Shown: positions 7,220-17,154, counted from the stretch's first letter. The stretch: DNA of 64,000 nucleotides from Chryseobacterium sp. SN22 (GCF_008329705.1 NZ_VTSX01000022.1:1-64000); one strand, 5' to 3'. The notes: generated by a model from the sequence alone, not told the origin. Numbers and translations are program-made.

Positions 7220-10200
7220 ATGGATAAAAGAGTACAATCCGTAAAGTGGTTATATTTAACTTTCTTTCTGCTTCCTGTCCTGGCTATGGCTCAGGAAAAA
7301 GAAAACAAAAAAGAGAAAGAGACCAATATCGATGAAGTGGTATTGGTGGGCTACACCCGGGTTTCCAAAAAAGACGTTACCAACGCCGTATCTTCGGTAA
7401 AAGGAGAAGCCATAAAGGATATGCCATCCAACAACGCTGCAGAAGCCATCCAGGGAAGAATGGCCGGAGTGCAGGTTTCGCTGAGTGAAGGGGCGCCGGG
7501 GGCCGATGTGGACATCGTGGTAAGAGGAGGAAACTCCATTACGGGCAGCAATGCCCCGCTATACATCGTAGACGGCGTTCAGATGGACAATGCACTGACG
7601 ATCCTGTCGCCGAAAGAAATTCAGTCCATCGAAGTTTTAAAAGACGCCTCCTCCACCAGCATCTACGGAGCCAGAGGGGCTAACGGCGTGGTGCTGATTA
7701 CGACAAAAGGAGGCCGTAAAAGAGCCAAGACTTCCATCAACTACAACGGGTTTTTAGGTGTAAGAAGCATACAGAATACCATTGATGTGCTGGATCCGTA
7801 TCAATACGTCCTCTATCAATATGAGCTCTACAACAGAGGCGGTGTACAGACGGATATCGATATGTTCAAAAACAGATACGGTACCTATGCCGATCTGGAA
7901 AAGTACAAAACCATTAAGAGAAGGGATTGGCAGGATGAAGTTTTCGGAAGGGAGGCCTTCAACTTCACCCATAACCTTTCGGTGACCGGAGGTTCGGACA
8001 ATTCTTCTTTCTCGCTTTCCCTTAACAACGTACAGGAAGACGGGATCATGATCGGCTCCGGGTTCAAAAGGAATATGGCCAACTTCAAGTATGACTATGA
8101 GTTATCCAAGAAAGTAAGCATGACCCTGAATGCCCGCTACAGCCGGCAGACCATTTTCGGAGCGGGGACTTCCTCCACCGGTTCGCAGAGCACCAACCGG
8201 TTGAGAAATGCCGTAAGGTACCAACCGTTTGAGGGCGGATCTACCGTGAATGTAGATGACTTCGATCCTTTGTTCGCCAATGAGACCAACCTGGTAAACC
8301 CGGTGCTGCTGGCCAACAATGAAGTAAGAGAAAACGGAAGGAACGACCTTCTCCTCAACGGAACGCTTGAATACAAGATTACCAAAGACTTTACTTTCAG
8401 AAGTGTCATCGGATATGTTCAGCGGGACGAATTCGTCAATCAATTCTCCGGCCCGATTACCAGCCTTGCCCGGCAGAACAACGACCAGCCGGTGGTTTTC
8501 CTGAGCAAAACGCAATCCAGAAGAATCACCAACACCAACACGTTAAACTATAGAAAAACATTCGGAAACCACAAGCTGGACTTACTGGCCGGACAGGAAA
8601 TCGTAAAAACGGATGCTGAATCGCTGACGATGAATATCAAATGGTTCCCGAAATCCATCAGTGCTGAAGAAGCATTTGCCAATATCCAGGCAGCTTCCCC
8701 TCCATCGGGACAGGTACAGGATATTCCGAGGACCAATGTATTGCCGGACCGTCTGGCTTCATTCTTCGGAAGGGCCAATTATATCTTCAGGAACAAATAT
8801 ATCGTAACAGCTTCCATGAGGGCCGACGGTTCCAGTGTATTCGGACCCGGAAACCAGTGGGGGTACTTCCCTGCCGCCTCCGTTGCATGGAAGATCAATG
8901 AAGAGAACTTCCTGAAAGACAGTAGAACCATCAGCGAGCTGAAGCTGCGTGCCGGCTACGGGATGTCCGGAAACAACAGGATCGGGGCGTTTTTATACAA
9001 TACGTTTTTCACGACTTCATCGGATTACGGCTATGCCTTTGGGAGCAATGTAACACCGGGAGCTACAACAGGAAACATCATGTCGAACCCCGGTGTGAAA
9101 TGGGAATCTTCGGCTTCTAAAAATGCAGGACTGGATTTCGGTTTCTTCAAGGGAAGAATATACGGAACGCTTGATGTTTACCAGACCGATACCAAAGACC
9201 TTTTGCTCCTGGCCAAAATCCCGCAGACCTCAGGATACGAATACCAGTACCAGAATTCGGGAAGCACTACCAACAGAGGGATCGAATTTTCTGTAGGAGC
9301 ATCCGTCATCAATAAGGAAAACTTCAAATGGAACATTGATGCCAACATTTCTTCCAATAAGAATACAATTAAAAGCTTAGGAAACAGTGCTTCTGCAAGT
9401 GCCAACTTTTACTACTATCCTTCCGGCTGGCAGAACAACCTGAACGATTTCCTCGTACAGGTAGGCAAACCCGTAGGAACGTACTGGGGATATGTAACGG
9501 CAGGAAGATATGAGATCAGCGATTTTGATTATAACGTAACCACGCAGACCTATACCCTAAAATCGGGAGTGCCGAGCTCCGCAGCCGCAGCCAACGGAGC
9601 GAAAGCCGTACAGCCGGGTGACCTGAAGCTTCAGGACCTGAACGGTGACGGTGTGATCGACAATAAAGACATGACGGATCTCGGGAATGCCCAGCCTAAG
9701 TTCTACGGAGGCTTCAACCAGACATTCCGATACAAAAACTGGGACATGAGCCTGCTGTTCAATTTCTCCGTAGGCAACAAAGTATATAATGCCAATAAGA
9801 TCGAATATTCTACCCAGTACCTGTACCGGGACAACAACATGCTGGCTGAAGTGGCCGACCGATGGCGATGGTTTGACGATGCCGGAAATAAGGTGAATGA
9901 CCCGACGGCACTGGCCGCGCTGAATGCCAACACGACGATGTGGACGCCGTCTGCCGGAGCCTATTTCCTGCATTCCTACGCCATTGAAGACGGATCTTTT
10001 TTAAGGCTGAATAATCTGACCATCGGATACTCTCTCGGAAAAGATTTTACCAAACAGCTGGGACTTTCCAATTTCAGGCTGTATTTTACAATGAACAATG
10101 TATTTACCCTTACCGGATATTCGGGATATGACCCGGAAGCCAATACCAGAAGAAATCCTTTGACCCCGGGCGTGGATTATGCCGCTTATCCGCGAAGCAG

Positions 10201-10234
10201 ATTCATTTTATCGGGTGTTGATATTACTTTTTAA
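7220..10234 (+). CDS. SusC/RagA-type TonB-dependent outer membrane receptor
   Basis: A 1004-residue outer membrane transporter for oligosaccharides, here probably pectin fragments. Residues 1-24 form a signal peptide ending in AMAQ. A TonB-box-like IDEVVLVGY at 37-45 is followed at once by the plug domain (AEAIQGRMAGVQV, SIYGARGANGVVLITTKGG). The barrel ends with AYPRSRFILSGVDITF, whose final Phe is typical. The N-terminal CarboxypepD_reg-like domain of many SusC proteins is missing, so the TonB box lies very near the mature N-terminus. SusD follows after 10 bases. Pectin specificity is inferred from the neighbouring enzymes. Confidence 0.93.
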   Translation: MDKRVQSVKWLYLTFFLLPVLAMAQEKENKKEKETNIDEVVLVGYTRVSKKDVTNAVSSVKGEAIKDMPSNNAAEAIQGRMAGVQVSLSEGAPGADVDIVVRGGNSITGSNAPLYIVDGVQMDNALTILSPKEIQSIEVLKDASSTSIYGARGANGVVLITTKGGRKRAKTSINYNGFLGVRSIQNTIDVLDPYQYVLYQYELYNRGGVQTDIDMFKNRYGTYADLEKYKTIKRRDWQDEVFGREAFNFTHNLSVTGGSDNSSFSLSLNNVQEDGIMIGSGFKRNMANFKYDYELSKKVSMTLNARYSRQTIFGAGTSSTGSQSTNRLRNAVRYQPFEGGSTVNVDDFDPLFANETNLVNPVLLANNEVRENGRNDLLLNGTLEYKITKDFTFRSVIGYVQRDEFVNQFSGPITSLARQNNDQPVVFLSKTQSRRITNTNTLNYRKTFGNHKLDLLAGQEIVKTDAESLTMNIKWFPKSISAEEAFANIQAASPPSGQVQDIPRTNVLPDRLASFFGRANYIFRNKYIVTASMRADGSSVFGPGNQWGYFPAASVAWKINEENFLKDSRTISELKLRAGYGMSGNNRIGAFLYNTFFTTSSDYGYAFGSNVTPGATTGNIMSNPGVKWESSASKNAGLDFGFFKGRIYGTLDVYQTDTKDLLLLAKIPQTSGYEYQYQNSGSTTNRGIEFSVGASVINKENFKWNIDANISSNKNTIKSLGNSASASANFYYYPSGWQNNLNDFLVQVGKPVGTYWGYVTAGRYEISDFDYNVTTQTYTLKSGVPSSAAAANGAKAVQPGDLKLQDLNGDGVIDNKDMTDLGNAQPKFYGGFNQTFRYKNWDMSLLFNFSVGNKVYNANKIEYSTQYLYRDNNMLAEVADRWRWFDDAGNKVNDPTALAALNANTTMWTPSAGAYFLHSYAIEDGSFLRLNNLTIGYSLGKDFTKQLGLSNFRLYFTMNNVFTLTGYSGYDPEANTRRNPLTPGVDYAAYPRSRFILSGVDITF

Positions 10235-10244
10235 ACCTAATCCT

Positions 10245-12068
10245 ATGAAAAAAAATAAATTTTTAGCCATTCTTTTCTCAGTTGCAGGACTGCTTTCCGT
10301 AAGCTCCTGCGGTGATTACCTGGATGTAGAAAGCTTATCCAATACTTCGGAAGCACAGCAGTTCGACTCGGCCTCTGATACGTTCTCCGCTCTGGTGGGT
10401 GTTTATAATGCGACGATGGGGGACAATACCTACGGCCAGCGAATGAACCTGATCCTTTCTCAGTCGGGAGACGACTTGAGAACTTCGGGAGACTATAATG
10501 CCAACGACCGTAGAGGGATCAGCTGTTTTGGGGCCATCCCTACAAATACCGAACTGCTGAGGCCCTTTCTGGATACCTACGCAGGAATCGAAAGAGCCAA
10601 CCTGGTGATTAAAAACATTCCCATCTCCCCGGTTTACAAAACAGGGTCGGATGCCGACAAAAAATTAATGGACCGGTATCTGGGCGAAGCGCTGACATTA
10701 AGAGCGCACTTCTACCACGATCTGATCAAAAACTGGGGCGACGTACCCTTTCAGGATATTCCGTCTTCAGATCTTCCGAGTGTCTATCTTGCCAAAACGG
10801 ACCGTGATGTGATTTACGATAAAATCCTGGATGATTTGCTGAAAGCGGAAAGTCTCGTGCCATGGAGATCGGAAGGAAGCACAACGGCCCAGAGAATTTC
10901 CAAAGCTGCCGTAAAAGGCCTTCGTGCAAGAATCGCACTGGCAAGAGCCGGCTACTCGCTGAGAAGAAGCCCACAGATGATGATGCAGGGTTCCAATCCG
11001 CAGAAATATTATCAGATCGCTTACCAGGAATGTAAAGACATCATCAATTCCGGGCAGCACCAGCTGAATCCGAGCTATGAAGGTTTATTCAGGTCTCTGC
11101 ATACCAACACGCCGGACGCCACCAATGAAATCATCTACTCGATCGGCGCATTCGGAGGAAACTCGAGAACCGACAGTAAAATAGGATATTACAACGGACT
11201 GAGACATGATGATACCGACTGGAAATCTTCCGGAGGGATCAGTGCCATTCCGGTATACTTCTATGAATTTACCAAATATGACCTGCGAAGGGATGTCAAC
11301 ATTGCGATCTTCAGGGTGAATACATCAAAACAGGAAGAACTTCAGACTTCTATCAACTGGAATGACGGAAAATTCAGGAAATCATGGACTTCCATCACGG
11401 GAACTTCCCAGAATTTAGGGATCGACTGGCCTTTGCTGAGGTATTCCGATATTCTGCTGATGTTTGCCGAGGCAGACAATGAAATCCATAACGGGCCGTC
11501 GCAGGAAGCGGTTAATGCCGTAATGGCCGTAAGACAAAGAGCCTACGCCGGAAACCTGGGACAGGTGGGAACCATCCCGACCGATAAACCCGGATTCTTT
11601 AATTATATCGTAAAAGAAAGACAACTGGAATTCGGTGGCGAAGGACTCAGGAAATACGATCTCATTAGATGGAACCTTCTGGAAACGAAGATCAATGAAA
11701 CGAGGACAAAGCTTACCCAGTTTATGAACGGTACCGGTGCCTATGCCAATGTTCCGGAATATATTTTCTATAAAAAAGTAGCATACAACAAAGATAAAAC
11801 CGCCCAGCAGAATGTTTCGGATATCGATTTCTTTACCACAACCGGAACAGCGAAAGCAGATATCTTCTACAGCCCGAACCAGAGTGTCGCTACCCCTTCC
11901 GGCTATACGAAAGTCAACTGGAGGCTGGCCATGACGCAGCCTTACATCAGCGGCGATCCGGTGAAGAGCTACGCGTATTATTTCCAGGCCAACAGAAAGG
12001 AACTGCTGCCGATTGCATTGGATGTCATTAACTCCAATTATAACTTAACCCAGGACTACGGATACTAG
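10245..12068 (+). CDS. SusD/RagB-type glycan-binding lipoprotein
   Basis: About 607 residues from ATG 10245; a longer frame opens at 10179 inside susC, but the lipoprotein signal MKKNKFLAILFSVAGL with SVSSC sets the start. The lipid-anchored Cys begins CGDYLDVE, the usual SusD N-terminus. The middle shows the TPR-like SusD helices (GEALTLRAHFYHDLIKNWGD) and the C-terminal third has RQLEFGGEGLRKYDLIRWN, a family hallmark. It caps the SusC barrel and captures oligosaccharides at the cell surface. A strong hairpin follows its stop codon and may reduce read-through into the enzyme genes. Confidence 0.93.
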   Translation: MKKNKFLAILFSVAGLLSVSSCGDYLDVESLSNTSEAQQFDSASDTFSALVGVYNATMGDNTYGQRMNLILSQSGDDLRTSGDYNANDRRGISCFGAIPTNTELLRPFLDTYAGIERANLVIKNIPISPVYKTGSDADKKLMDRYLGEALTLRAHFYHDLIKNWGDVPFQDIPSSDLPSVYLAKTDRDVIYDKILDDLLKAESLVPWRSEGSTTAQRISKAAVKGLRARIALARAGYSLRRSPQMMMQGSNPQKYYQIAYQECKDIINSGQHQLNPSYEGLFRSLHTNTPDATNEIIYSIGAFGGNSRTDSKIGYYNGLRHDDTDWKSSGGISAIPVYFYEFTKYDLRRDVNIAIFRVNTSKQEELQTSINWNDGKFRKSWTSITGTSQNLGIDWPLLRYSDILLMFAEADNEIHNGPSQEAVNAVMAVRQRAYAGNLGQVGTIPTDKPGFFNYIVKERQLEFGGEGLRKYDLIRWNLLETKINETRTKLTQFMNGTGAYANVPEYIFYKKVAYNKDKTAQQNVSDIDFFTTTGTAKADIFYSPNQSVATPSGYTKVNWRLAMTQPYISGDPVKSYAYYFQANRKELLPIALDVINSNYNLTQDYGY

Positions 12069-12089
12069 ATCCATTTACATTCATATCAG

Positions 12090-12127
12090 AAATACAGGCT
12101 TCCTCCCAACAAGAGAAGTCTGTATTT
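12090..12127 (+). terminator. Hairpin after susD (terminator or attenuator)
   Basis: AAATACAGGCTTC pairs with GAAGTCTGTATTT, a 13-base-pair stem with one G-U pair and a 12-base loop, followed by only a short T run. It lies between susD and the first enzyme gene, where partial termination would give more SusCD than enzyme. Confidence 0.6.
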
Positions 12128-12144
12128 TAACTAAAAAAATTTCA

Positions 12145-13167
12145 ATGAAAACTTCCGTTTTTCTTAAAAAGGTAAACTTTTTTTCAATATTCTTGATGGT
12201 GTGGCTGAGCCTGCTTTCTTTTAAAACCAATGATAAGACCATCGTGGTTTCAAAAGACGGAAAAGGCAATTTTACAACGGTACAGCAAGCTATCAATGCT
12301 GTTGAAAACAATGTTCTCACCAGAACAAAAATTTTTATAAAAGCCGGAATTTACAAAGAAAAAATCACCATTCCTGCAGAAAAAGGACCTCTAATACTGG
12401 AAGGGGAAAACTCCGAGGCAACAATAATCACCTATGATGATTTTGCGTCTAAAAAGAATGCGGAAGGAAAAGAAATCGGAACCACCAATTCTGCCACCGT
12501 TTTTATTTATTCCAATCATTTTACGGCGAAGAATATTTCCTTTCAAAACAGTTCGGGTCGCGTCGGCCAGGCGGTTGCCGTACTCACGGCGGGAGACCGG
12601 ATGATTTTTGAAAACTGCCGGTTCCTGGGAAACCAGGATACCCTTTATCTGAAAGGTGTTCAGGATTCCCTGGACAAAACCCGGCCTTCCAGAAACTATT
12701 TTAGAAACTGCTACATCGAAGGCACCACCGATTATATTTTCGGGGCCGGGACTGCAGTTTTTGAAAACTGCACCATCTACTCAAAAGAAACGGCAAGCTA
12801 TGTAACTGCTGCTTCTACCCCACAGGAAAACGAATTCGGTTTTGTGTTCATTAGTTCTAAAATCATCGGGAATGCAAAGGAAAGTTCGGTGTACCTGGGC
12901 AGGCCCTGGAGGCCTTTTGCAAAAACGGTTTTTATAGATTGTGAAATGAATGCATCCATAAAACCGGAAGGCTGGCACAACTGGAGCAAGCCGGAAGCTG
13001 AAAAGACCACCTTCTATGCTGAGCTGGGTTCAAGAGGTGCCGGAGCGGACGTTTCAAAACGGATCTCCTGGTCCCATCAACTGAATAAAGCGAAAAGAAA
13101 AAAATATACCGCAGAAAACGTCCTGAAAGGAAAGGACAACTGGAACTTTAGACCACATTTAAAATAA
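12145..13167 (+). CDS. Pectinesterase, CE8 (first copy)
   Basis: A 340-residue pectin methylesterase that removes methanol from methylated homogalacturonan and so opens it to the lyases. The right-handed beta-helix family motifs are complete: Gln142 in VGQAV, Gln164 and Asp165 in NQDTL, Asp196 in TTDYIFG, and Arg253 and Trp255 in LGRPWR. The N-terminus is hydrophobic to about residue 25, probably a signal peptide without a clear cleavage site. A short insertion (DSLDKTRPS) follows NQDTLYLKG and is absent from the second copy at 22358. It is the first enzyme after SusCD. Confidence 0.94.
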   Translation: MKTSVFLKKVNFFSIFLMVWLSLLSFKTNDKTIVVSKDGKGNFTTVQQAINAVENNVLTRTKIFIKAGIYKEKITIPAEKGPLILEGENSEATIITYDDFASKKNAEGKEIGTTNSATVFIYSNHFTAKNISFQNSSGRVGQAVAVLTAGDRMIFENCRFLGNQDTLYLKGVQDSLDKTRPSRNYFRNCYIEGTTDYIFGAGTAVFENCTIYSKETASYVTAASTPQENEFGFVFISSKIIGNAKESSVYLGRPWRPFAKTVFIDCEMNASIKPEGWHNWSKPEAEKTTFYAELGSRGAGADVSKRISWSHQLNKAKRKKYTAENVLKGKDNWNFRPHLK

Positions 13168-13207
13168 AAATACTTTAACACATGAGTCACATAAGATTTT
13201 TTAGGTA

Positions 13208-13226
13208 GCTGGGCGTAGCCGAAGCC
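13208..13226. repeat. Dispersed palindromic repeat (copy C)
   Basis: GCTGGGCGTAGCCGAAGCC, related to the inverse of copy E. It is flanked by two CACATAAGATT direct repeats at 13188-13198 and 13241-13251 in the 198-base spacer before the PL1 gene. Confidence 0.55.
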
Positions 13227-13296
13227 TGCATATTTCAGAGCACATAAGATTAAAAAATCTTTGATTTTTTAATGAGCGCCATATTTTGGGAAATTC

Positions 13297-13320
13297 GGCG
13301 GTTGAGGCACCCGAAGCCAC
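13297..13320. repeat. Dispersed palindromic repeat (copy D)
   Basis: GGCGGTTGAGGCACCCGAAGCCAC written 13297-13320: the arms GGTTGAGGC and GAAGCCAC match copy F at 26604-26627. Confidence 0.55.
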
Positions 13321-13365
13321 CCTGAACTTCAGTTATGATTAAATATAAATGAGCATTTTTCAGTC

Positions 13366-14778
13366 ATGAAGAAAAATTTAACCCAACTTTTAACTGCCGG
13401 AATTCTGTACAGCATTTCAAATGTTGTTGCGGCGCAGGAAGTACCCGGTTTTCCGGGTGCCGAAGGGTTTGGGAAATATACTTCGGGAGGACGCGGCGGA
13501 AAGGTTTATACGGTAACCAAATTATCGGATGATGGCTCGGAAGGAACGTTGAGATATGCTCTGAATCAGAAAGGCCCAAGGTATATTGTATTTAAGACCG
13601 GCGGAACCATTTACCTGGAATCCCCGCTGAAAATAAGGGATGGCCATGTAACAATCGCCGGACAAACCGCTCCGGGGGATGGGATTACCGTTGCCAATTA
13701 TGAAACTTTTATCGCTGCAGATAATGTCATTATCCGTTATCTCCGGTTCAGGATGGGCGACCTGAAAAAATTCGAGGGAGATGCGCTGGGCGCACGCTTC
13801 ATTAAAAACCTGATGGTCGATCACTGCTCGATGAGCTGGGCTACCGATGAAACTGTTTCCATTTATGCCAACGAAAATACAACACTGCAATGGTGTATCA
13901 TTTCGGAGAGCCTGAGAAACTCGGTACATCAGAAAGGCAGTCACGGCTACGGCGGAATTGCAGGAGGAAAAAATGCTTCTTTTCATCATAACCTTTATGC
14001 GCATCACGACAGCAGGAATCCGAGATTGGGAGAATATGCAGGCAGCCAATTTGCCCTGACCGACCTCACCGATTTCAGGAACAATGTGATCTACAACTGG
14101 GGACACAACAGCCTCTACGGCGGCGAAGGCATGAACGTAAACATTGTCGGCAATTATTACAAGCCCGGGCCCGCAACCAAAACAAAACAGCGGATCGTTG
14201 CCATCGATAAAAATGAAAACCCGCAAGCCGAGGTCTATAACCGGTGGGGAAAATATTATATCCATGGAAACGTCATCGAAGGAAACCCGGAAATTTCAGA
14301 AGACAACTGGGAACAGGGGGTCTTTGCCCAGATGAAACCTTCCTATAACCTGACGGGAAAAGATAAAAATTCGATCAGGATGACCCGTCCGCATGATATG
14401 CGGAACAACGTCACCACAGATTCCCCGGAAAACGCTTATGAAAAAATCCTACGGATCGGCGGGGCAAGCCTGGTAAGAGATGCAGTGGATCTTCAGGTTC
14501 TGAAAGACGTAAAAAGCGGAAACTATATGCACAAAGGTTCAAACGGAAGTACCAACGGAATCATCGACTCCCAAAAGGATGCCGGTGGATTTCCGGAACT
14601 CAGACAAGGAAGCCTGCTCCCCGATTCCGATAACGACGGAATGCCGGATGAATGGGAAATTAAAAACGGACTAGATGCCAATAAGGATGATGCCAACGGG
14701 CGGAAGCTGAATAAAAATTACGACAATATTGAAGTTTATTTTAATGAACTTGTTGAAAAAATTACCGACTGTCAATAA
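13366..14778 (+). CDS. Secreted pectate lyase, PL1-type with C-terminal Ca-binding loop
   Basis: A 470-residue beta-helix lyase with a signal peptide ending near AAQ (23). The mature start FPGAEGFGKYTSGGRGG is typical of the bacterial PL1 subgroup found in Bacteroidetes. VDHCSMSWATDE at 151-162 and HHDSRNPRLGE at 213-223 are the conserved active-site strands, with the Arg the likely catalytic base. Residues 420-431, DSDNDGMPDEWE, form an EF-hand-like calcium loop also seen at the ends of other secreted lyases. It cleaves homogalacturonan by elimination, giving 4,5-unsaturated ends that feed GH105, KdgF and KduI. Subfamily assignment is by motif only. Confidence 0.9.
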   Translation: MKKNLTQLLTAGILYSISNVVAAQEVPGFPGAEGFGKYTSGGRGGKVYTVTKLSDDGSEGTLRYALNQKGPRYIVFKTGGTIYLESPLKIRDGHVTIAGQTAPGDGITVANYETFIAADNVIIRYLRFRMGDLKKFEGDALGARFIKNLMVDHCSMSWATDETVSIYANENTTLQWCIISESLRNSVHQKGSHGYGGIAGGKNASFHHNLYAHHDSRNPRLGEYAGSQFALTDLTDFRNNVIYNWGHNSLYGGEGMNVNIVGNYYKPGPATKTKQRIVAIDKNENPQAEVYNRWGKYYIHGNVIEGNPEISEDNWEQGVFAQMKPSYNLTGKDKNSIRMTRPHDMRNNVTTDSPENAYEKILRIGGASLVRDAVDLQVLKDVKSGNYMHKGSNGSTNGIIDSQKDAGGFPELRQGSLLPDSDNDGMPDEWEIKNGLDANKDDANGRKLNKNYDNIEVYFNELVEKITDCQ

Positions 14779-14816
14779 AAGCTGATCACCATGAAAACTT
14801 TTAAATAAATGATCCA

Positions 14817-15827
14817 ATGAAAAATAATATGAAGCGGAATGTATTTAAAATCATCGGTACCGGGGTCTTGCTGAGCACAACTCCATTGCCGGCTCAGAGC
14901 TCTGTCATCGAAAACATCAGTAAGAACCCGAAGGCTCCGTTTTCTTATGCCGAACTTTCGGTAAAGGAAGGGGGAAAATGGGAAGGCGATAAATACGTCG
15001 GCGGAAATTTTAAGAATGTTCAGGAACTGACTCTTCCTGAATCCCACACCGACCACTCTACCTATATCCGTTATGAAGGAATCGGCTTGGAAAACAACAG
15101 GATCGGCTACCGGCTGTATCTCGACTGGCGAAACGCTACCGATATTTTTGGTAAAAAAGTCAATACCCTGGTTTTACCGGAGGTCGGCAAAGACGGTTTT
15201 GAATCCTACCATCATGATGCGCCGTGGGGACAGGACATCCTGAAATCCGGCCGGACGATCGGTATCGGTTCTTACGGAAGGTACGATGAGCAGAACGATT
15301 ATGTAGAAACTTTCAAAACCGTAAAAAACACGACGGCCAGAGTAGGTAACGAAAAGGAACTTTCGTATGCTACCATTAACTATAAGGGATGGAAAACCTG
15401 GGGCGATGCCATCGATCTGGATTCGAGGCTGACGATCTTTAACCGAGACCGTTTCGTAAAGGTGGATTTAAACCTTAGCAATTCCATTTCAGGATTATGT
15501 ACCGGAATTGTTGCTTTTAAAAACATCCCGGTAAAACAGGCCATCAGCAAAAATAAAAAATGGGCATACCTTGCCACTTACGGCAACCAGACCGAAACCA
15601 AAAAAGATGACAGTCTGGGCATGGCGGTCTTCTACCCTATCGACACTTTCGATAAATATGTAAAGACCAAATCTACCCACACCATCGTTTTTAAGAAAAC
15701 GAAAGAGGTATCCTATTATTTTTTAGCTGCCTGGTCGATGGAACCCAACGGACTGGCCACAGAAGAATCTTTTTACCGGGATCTCGACCAGAAACTGGAA
15801 GCTTTAGATAACAACAACCAACTTTAA
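14817..15827 (+). CDS. DUF4861 family secreted protein (short form)
   Basis: A 336-residue exported protein; the signal peptide ends near LPAQS (28). ATG 14829 is an alternative start. DUF4861-like motifs include GIGLENNRIGYRLYLDWRN, ESYHHDAPWGQDILKSG near 127-143 and TIGIGSYGRY. The predicted fold is all beta. It sits inside a run of pectin enzymes between PL1 and GH105. Its biochemical role is not known to me. The conserved His-His-Asp and WG..D residues are candidates for a sugar-binding or catalytic site. It lacks the N-terminal domain carried by the second DUF4861 protein at 27716-28894. Confidence 0.75.
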   Translation: MKNNMKRNVFKIIGTGVLLSTTPLPAQSSVIENISKNPKAPFSYAELSVKEGGKWEGDKYVGGNFKNVQELTLPESHTDHSTYIRYEGIGLENNRIGYRLYLDWRNATDIFGKKVNTLVLPEVGKDGFESYHHDAPWGQDILKSGRTIGIGSYGRYDEQNDYVETFKTVKNTTARVGNEKELSYATINYKGWKTWGDAIDLDSRLTIFNRDRFVKVDLNLSNSISGLCTGIVAFKNIPVKQAISKNKKWAYLATYGNQTETKKDDSLGMAVFYPIDTFDKYVKTKSTHTIVFKKTKEVSYYFLAAWSMEPNGLATEESFYRDLDQKLEALDNNNQL

Positions 15828-15838
15828 AATCAGGCGAT

Positions 15839-17098
15839 ATGAATTTCATCAGTCATCACATCAAATTACTGGCGTTTGCTGCTTTAGGTTCAGGAATCTT
15901 CCTGTCCTGTGCCCAATCGAAAATAGCGCTTCAGGCACAAGCGGAAACCTCCGGCCGGCAATCCGGAAAAATAGTCCCGGCCAACCTGAAATGGTCCGAA
16001 AGAATGATGCTTTCTGAAATGCACCGCTTTCCGGAATCATGGATGCTGGATTTCAGCAAAAGCCCGAAATGGACCTATCCTTCAGCCATTGTCCTGGACG
16101 GAGCCGAGCAGTTATACGCCAAAACAGGCAAAAAAGAATATTACGATTACATCAGCGATTTCGGTGGAAAGCTGGTGCAAGAAGACGGAACCATTCTGAC
16201 CTATGAACTCGAAAAATACAACATCGACCTTCTTAACAGCGGAAATGTTCTCCTTTACCTCTACGAAAAAGAGAAAAAAGAAAAATACCTGAAAGCCCTT
16301 CAGACCCTCCGCCGGCAGATCGACGGGCAGCCGAGGACAAAAGAAGGTTCTTTCTGGCACAAAAAAATATACCCATACCAGGTGTGGCTGGATGGACTGT
16401 ATATGGGAATGCCCTTCTACACGCATTATACCCACGATTTCAGCAAAGGAACCGAAGCCACGAAAGCGTATGACGACATCATGTTCCAGTTCGATTCGGT
16501 ACAAAAAAACCTTCTGGACAAAAAAACAGGACTTCTCTACCACGCCTGGGACGAAAGCAGAAAAGAAGCCTGGGCAGACAAACAGACCGGGCTTTCCCCG
16601 AATTTCTGGGGACGGGCAATGGGCTGGTACGGCATGGCCATGGTGGACGTGCTGGATTACCTGCCGCAGAACCATCCGGGCAGGGCAAGGCTGATTTCCT
16701 ATCTCCGGTCCTATGCGGATGCCATCATCAAAGTTCAGGATAAAGACAACGGGCTTTGGTACCAGGTGCTGGATAAGCCTTTGGAAAAAGGAAATTATAC
16801 TGAAGCAACAGCTTCTGCGATGTTCGTTTATACCATGATCAAATCGGTGAACAAAGGTTATCTGCCGAAATCCTATAAAGCCTATGCCAAAAAAGGATAC
16901 GACGGAATCATTGAAAACCTGATTACGGTAGATCACAATGGCGTGGTGAACTTAAATAAATGCTGTGCGGTTGCCGGCCTGGGCGGAAAACCATACCGCG
17001 ACGGATCGTATGAATATTACGTCAATGAAGAAATACGCTCCAACGATGCGAAAGGAACAGGACCGTTCATTCTCGCCAGCCTGGAGTTTGAGAAATAA
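15839..17098 (+). CDS. Unsaturated rhamnogalacturonyl hydrolase, GH105
   Basis: A 419-residue (alpha/alpha)6-barrel hydrolase related to YteR and RhiN. It removes the 4,5-unsaturated galacturonic acid that lyases leave at the non-reducing end. The lipobox IFLSC puts the lipidated Cys at 24, so it is membrane anchored. Key residues are Asp185 in PYQVWLDGLYMG, matching the catalytic Asp143 of YteR, and Asp130 in EKYNIDLLNSG. LSPNFWGRAMGWYGMA and NYTEATASAMF complete the signature. It starts 11 bases after the DUF4861 stop, so it is translated from the same message. Confidence 0.93.
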   Translation: MNFISHHIKLLAFAALGSGIFLSCAQSKIALQAQAETSGRQSGKIVPANLKWSERMMLSEMHRFPESWMLDFSKSPKWTYPSAIVLDGAEQLYAKTGKKEYYDYISDFGGKLVQEDGTILTYELEKYNIDLLNSGNVLLYLYEKEKKEKYLKALQTLRRQIDGQPRTKEGSFWHKKIYPYQVWLDGLYMGMPFYTHYTHDFSKGTEATKAYDDIMFQFDSVQKNLLDKKTGLLYHAWDESRKEAWADKQTGLSPNFWGRAMGWYGMAMVDVLDYLPQNHPGRARLISYLRSYADAIIKVQDKDNGLWYQVLDKPLEKGNYTEATASAMFVYTMIKSVNKGYLPKSYKAYAKKGYDGIIENLITVDHNGVVNLNKCCAVAGLGGKPYRDGSYEYYVNEEIRSNDAKGTGPFILASLEFEK

Positions 17099-17154
17099 TG
17101 TTGATCGATTATTTTATAGGGTAATCAATTAAAGAAGGTTCATGACAATTAATT

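Noticed and set aside
13522-14265. 247-codon frame antisense to the PL1 lyase
   Set aside because: A by-product of codon use in the sense gene; no motif, no start context. Same for 16112-16936, 17228-17818 and 18914-19612.
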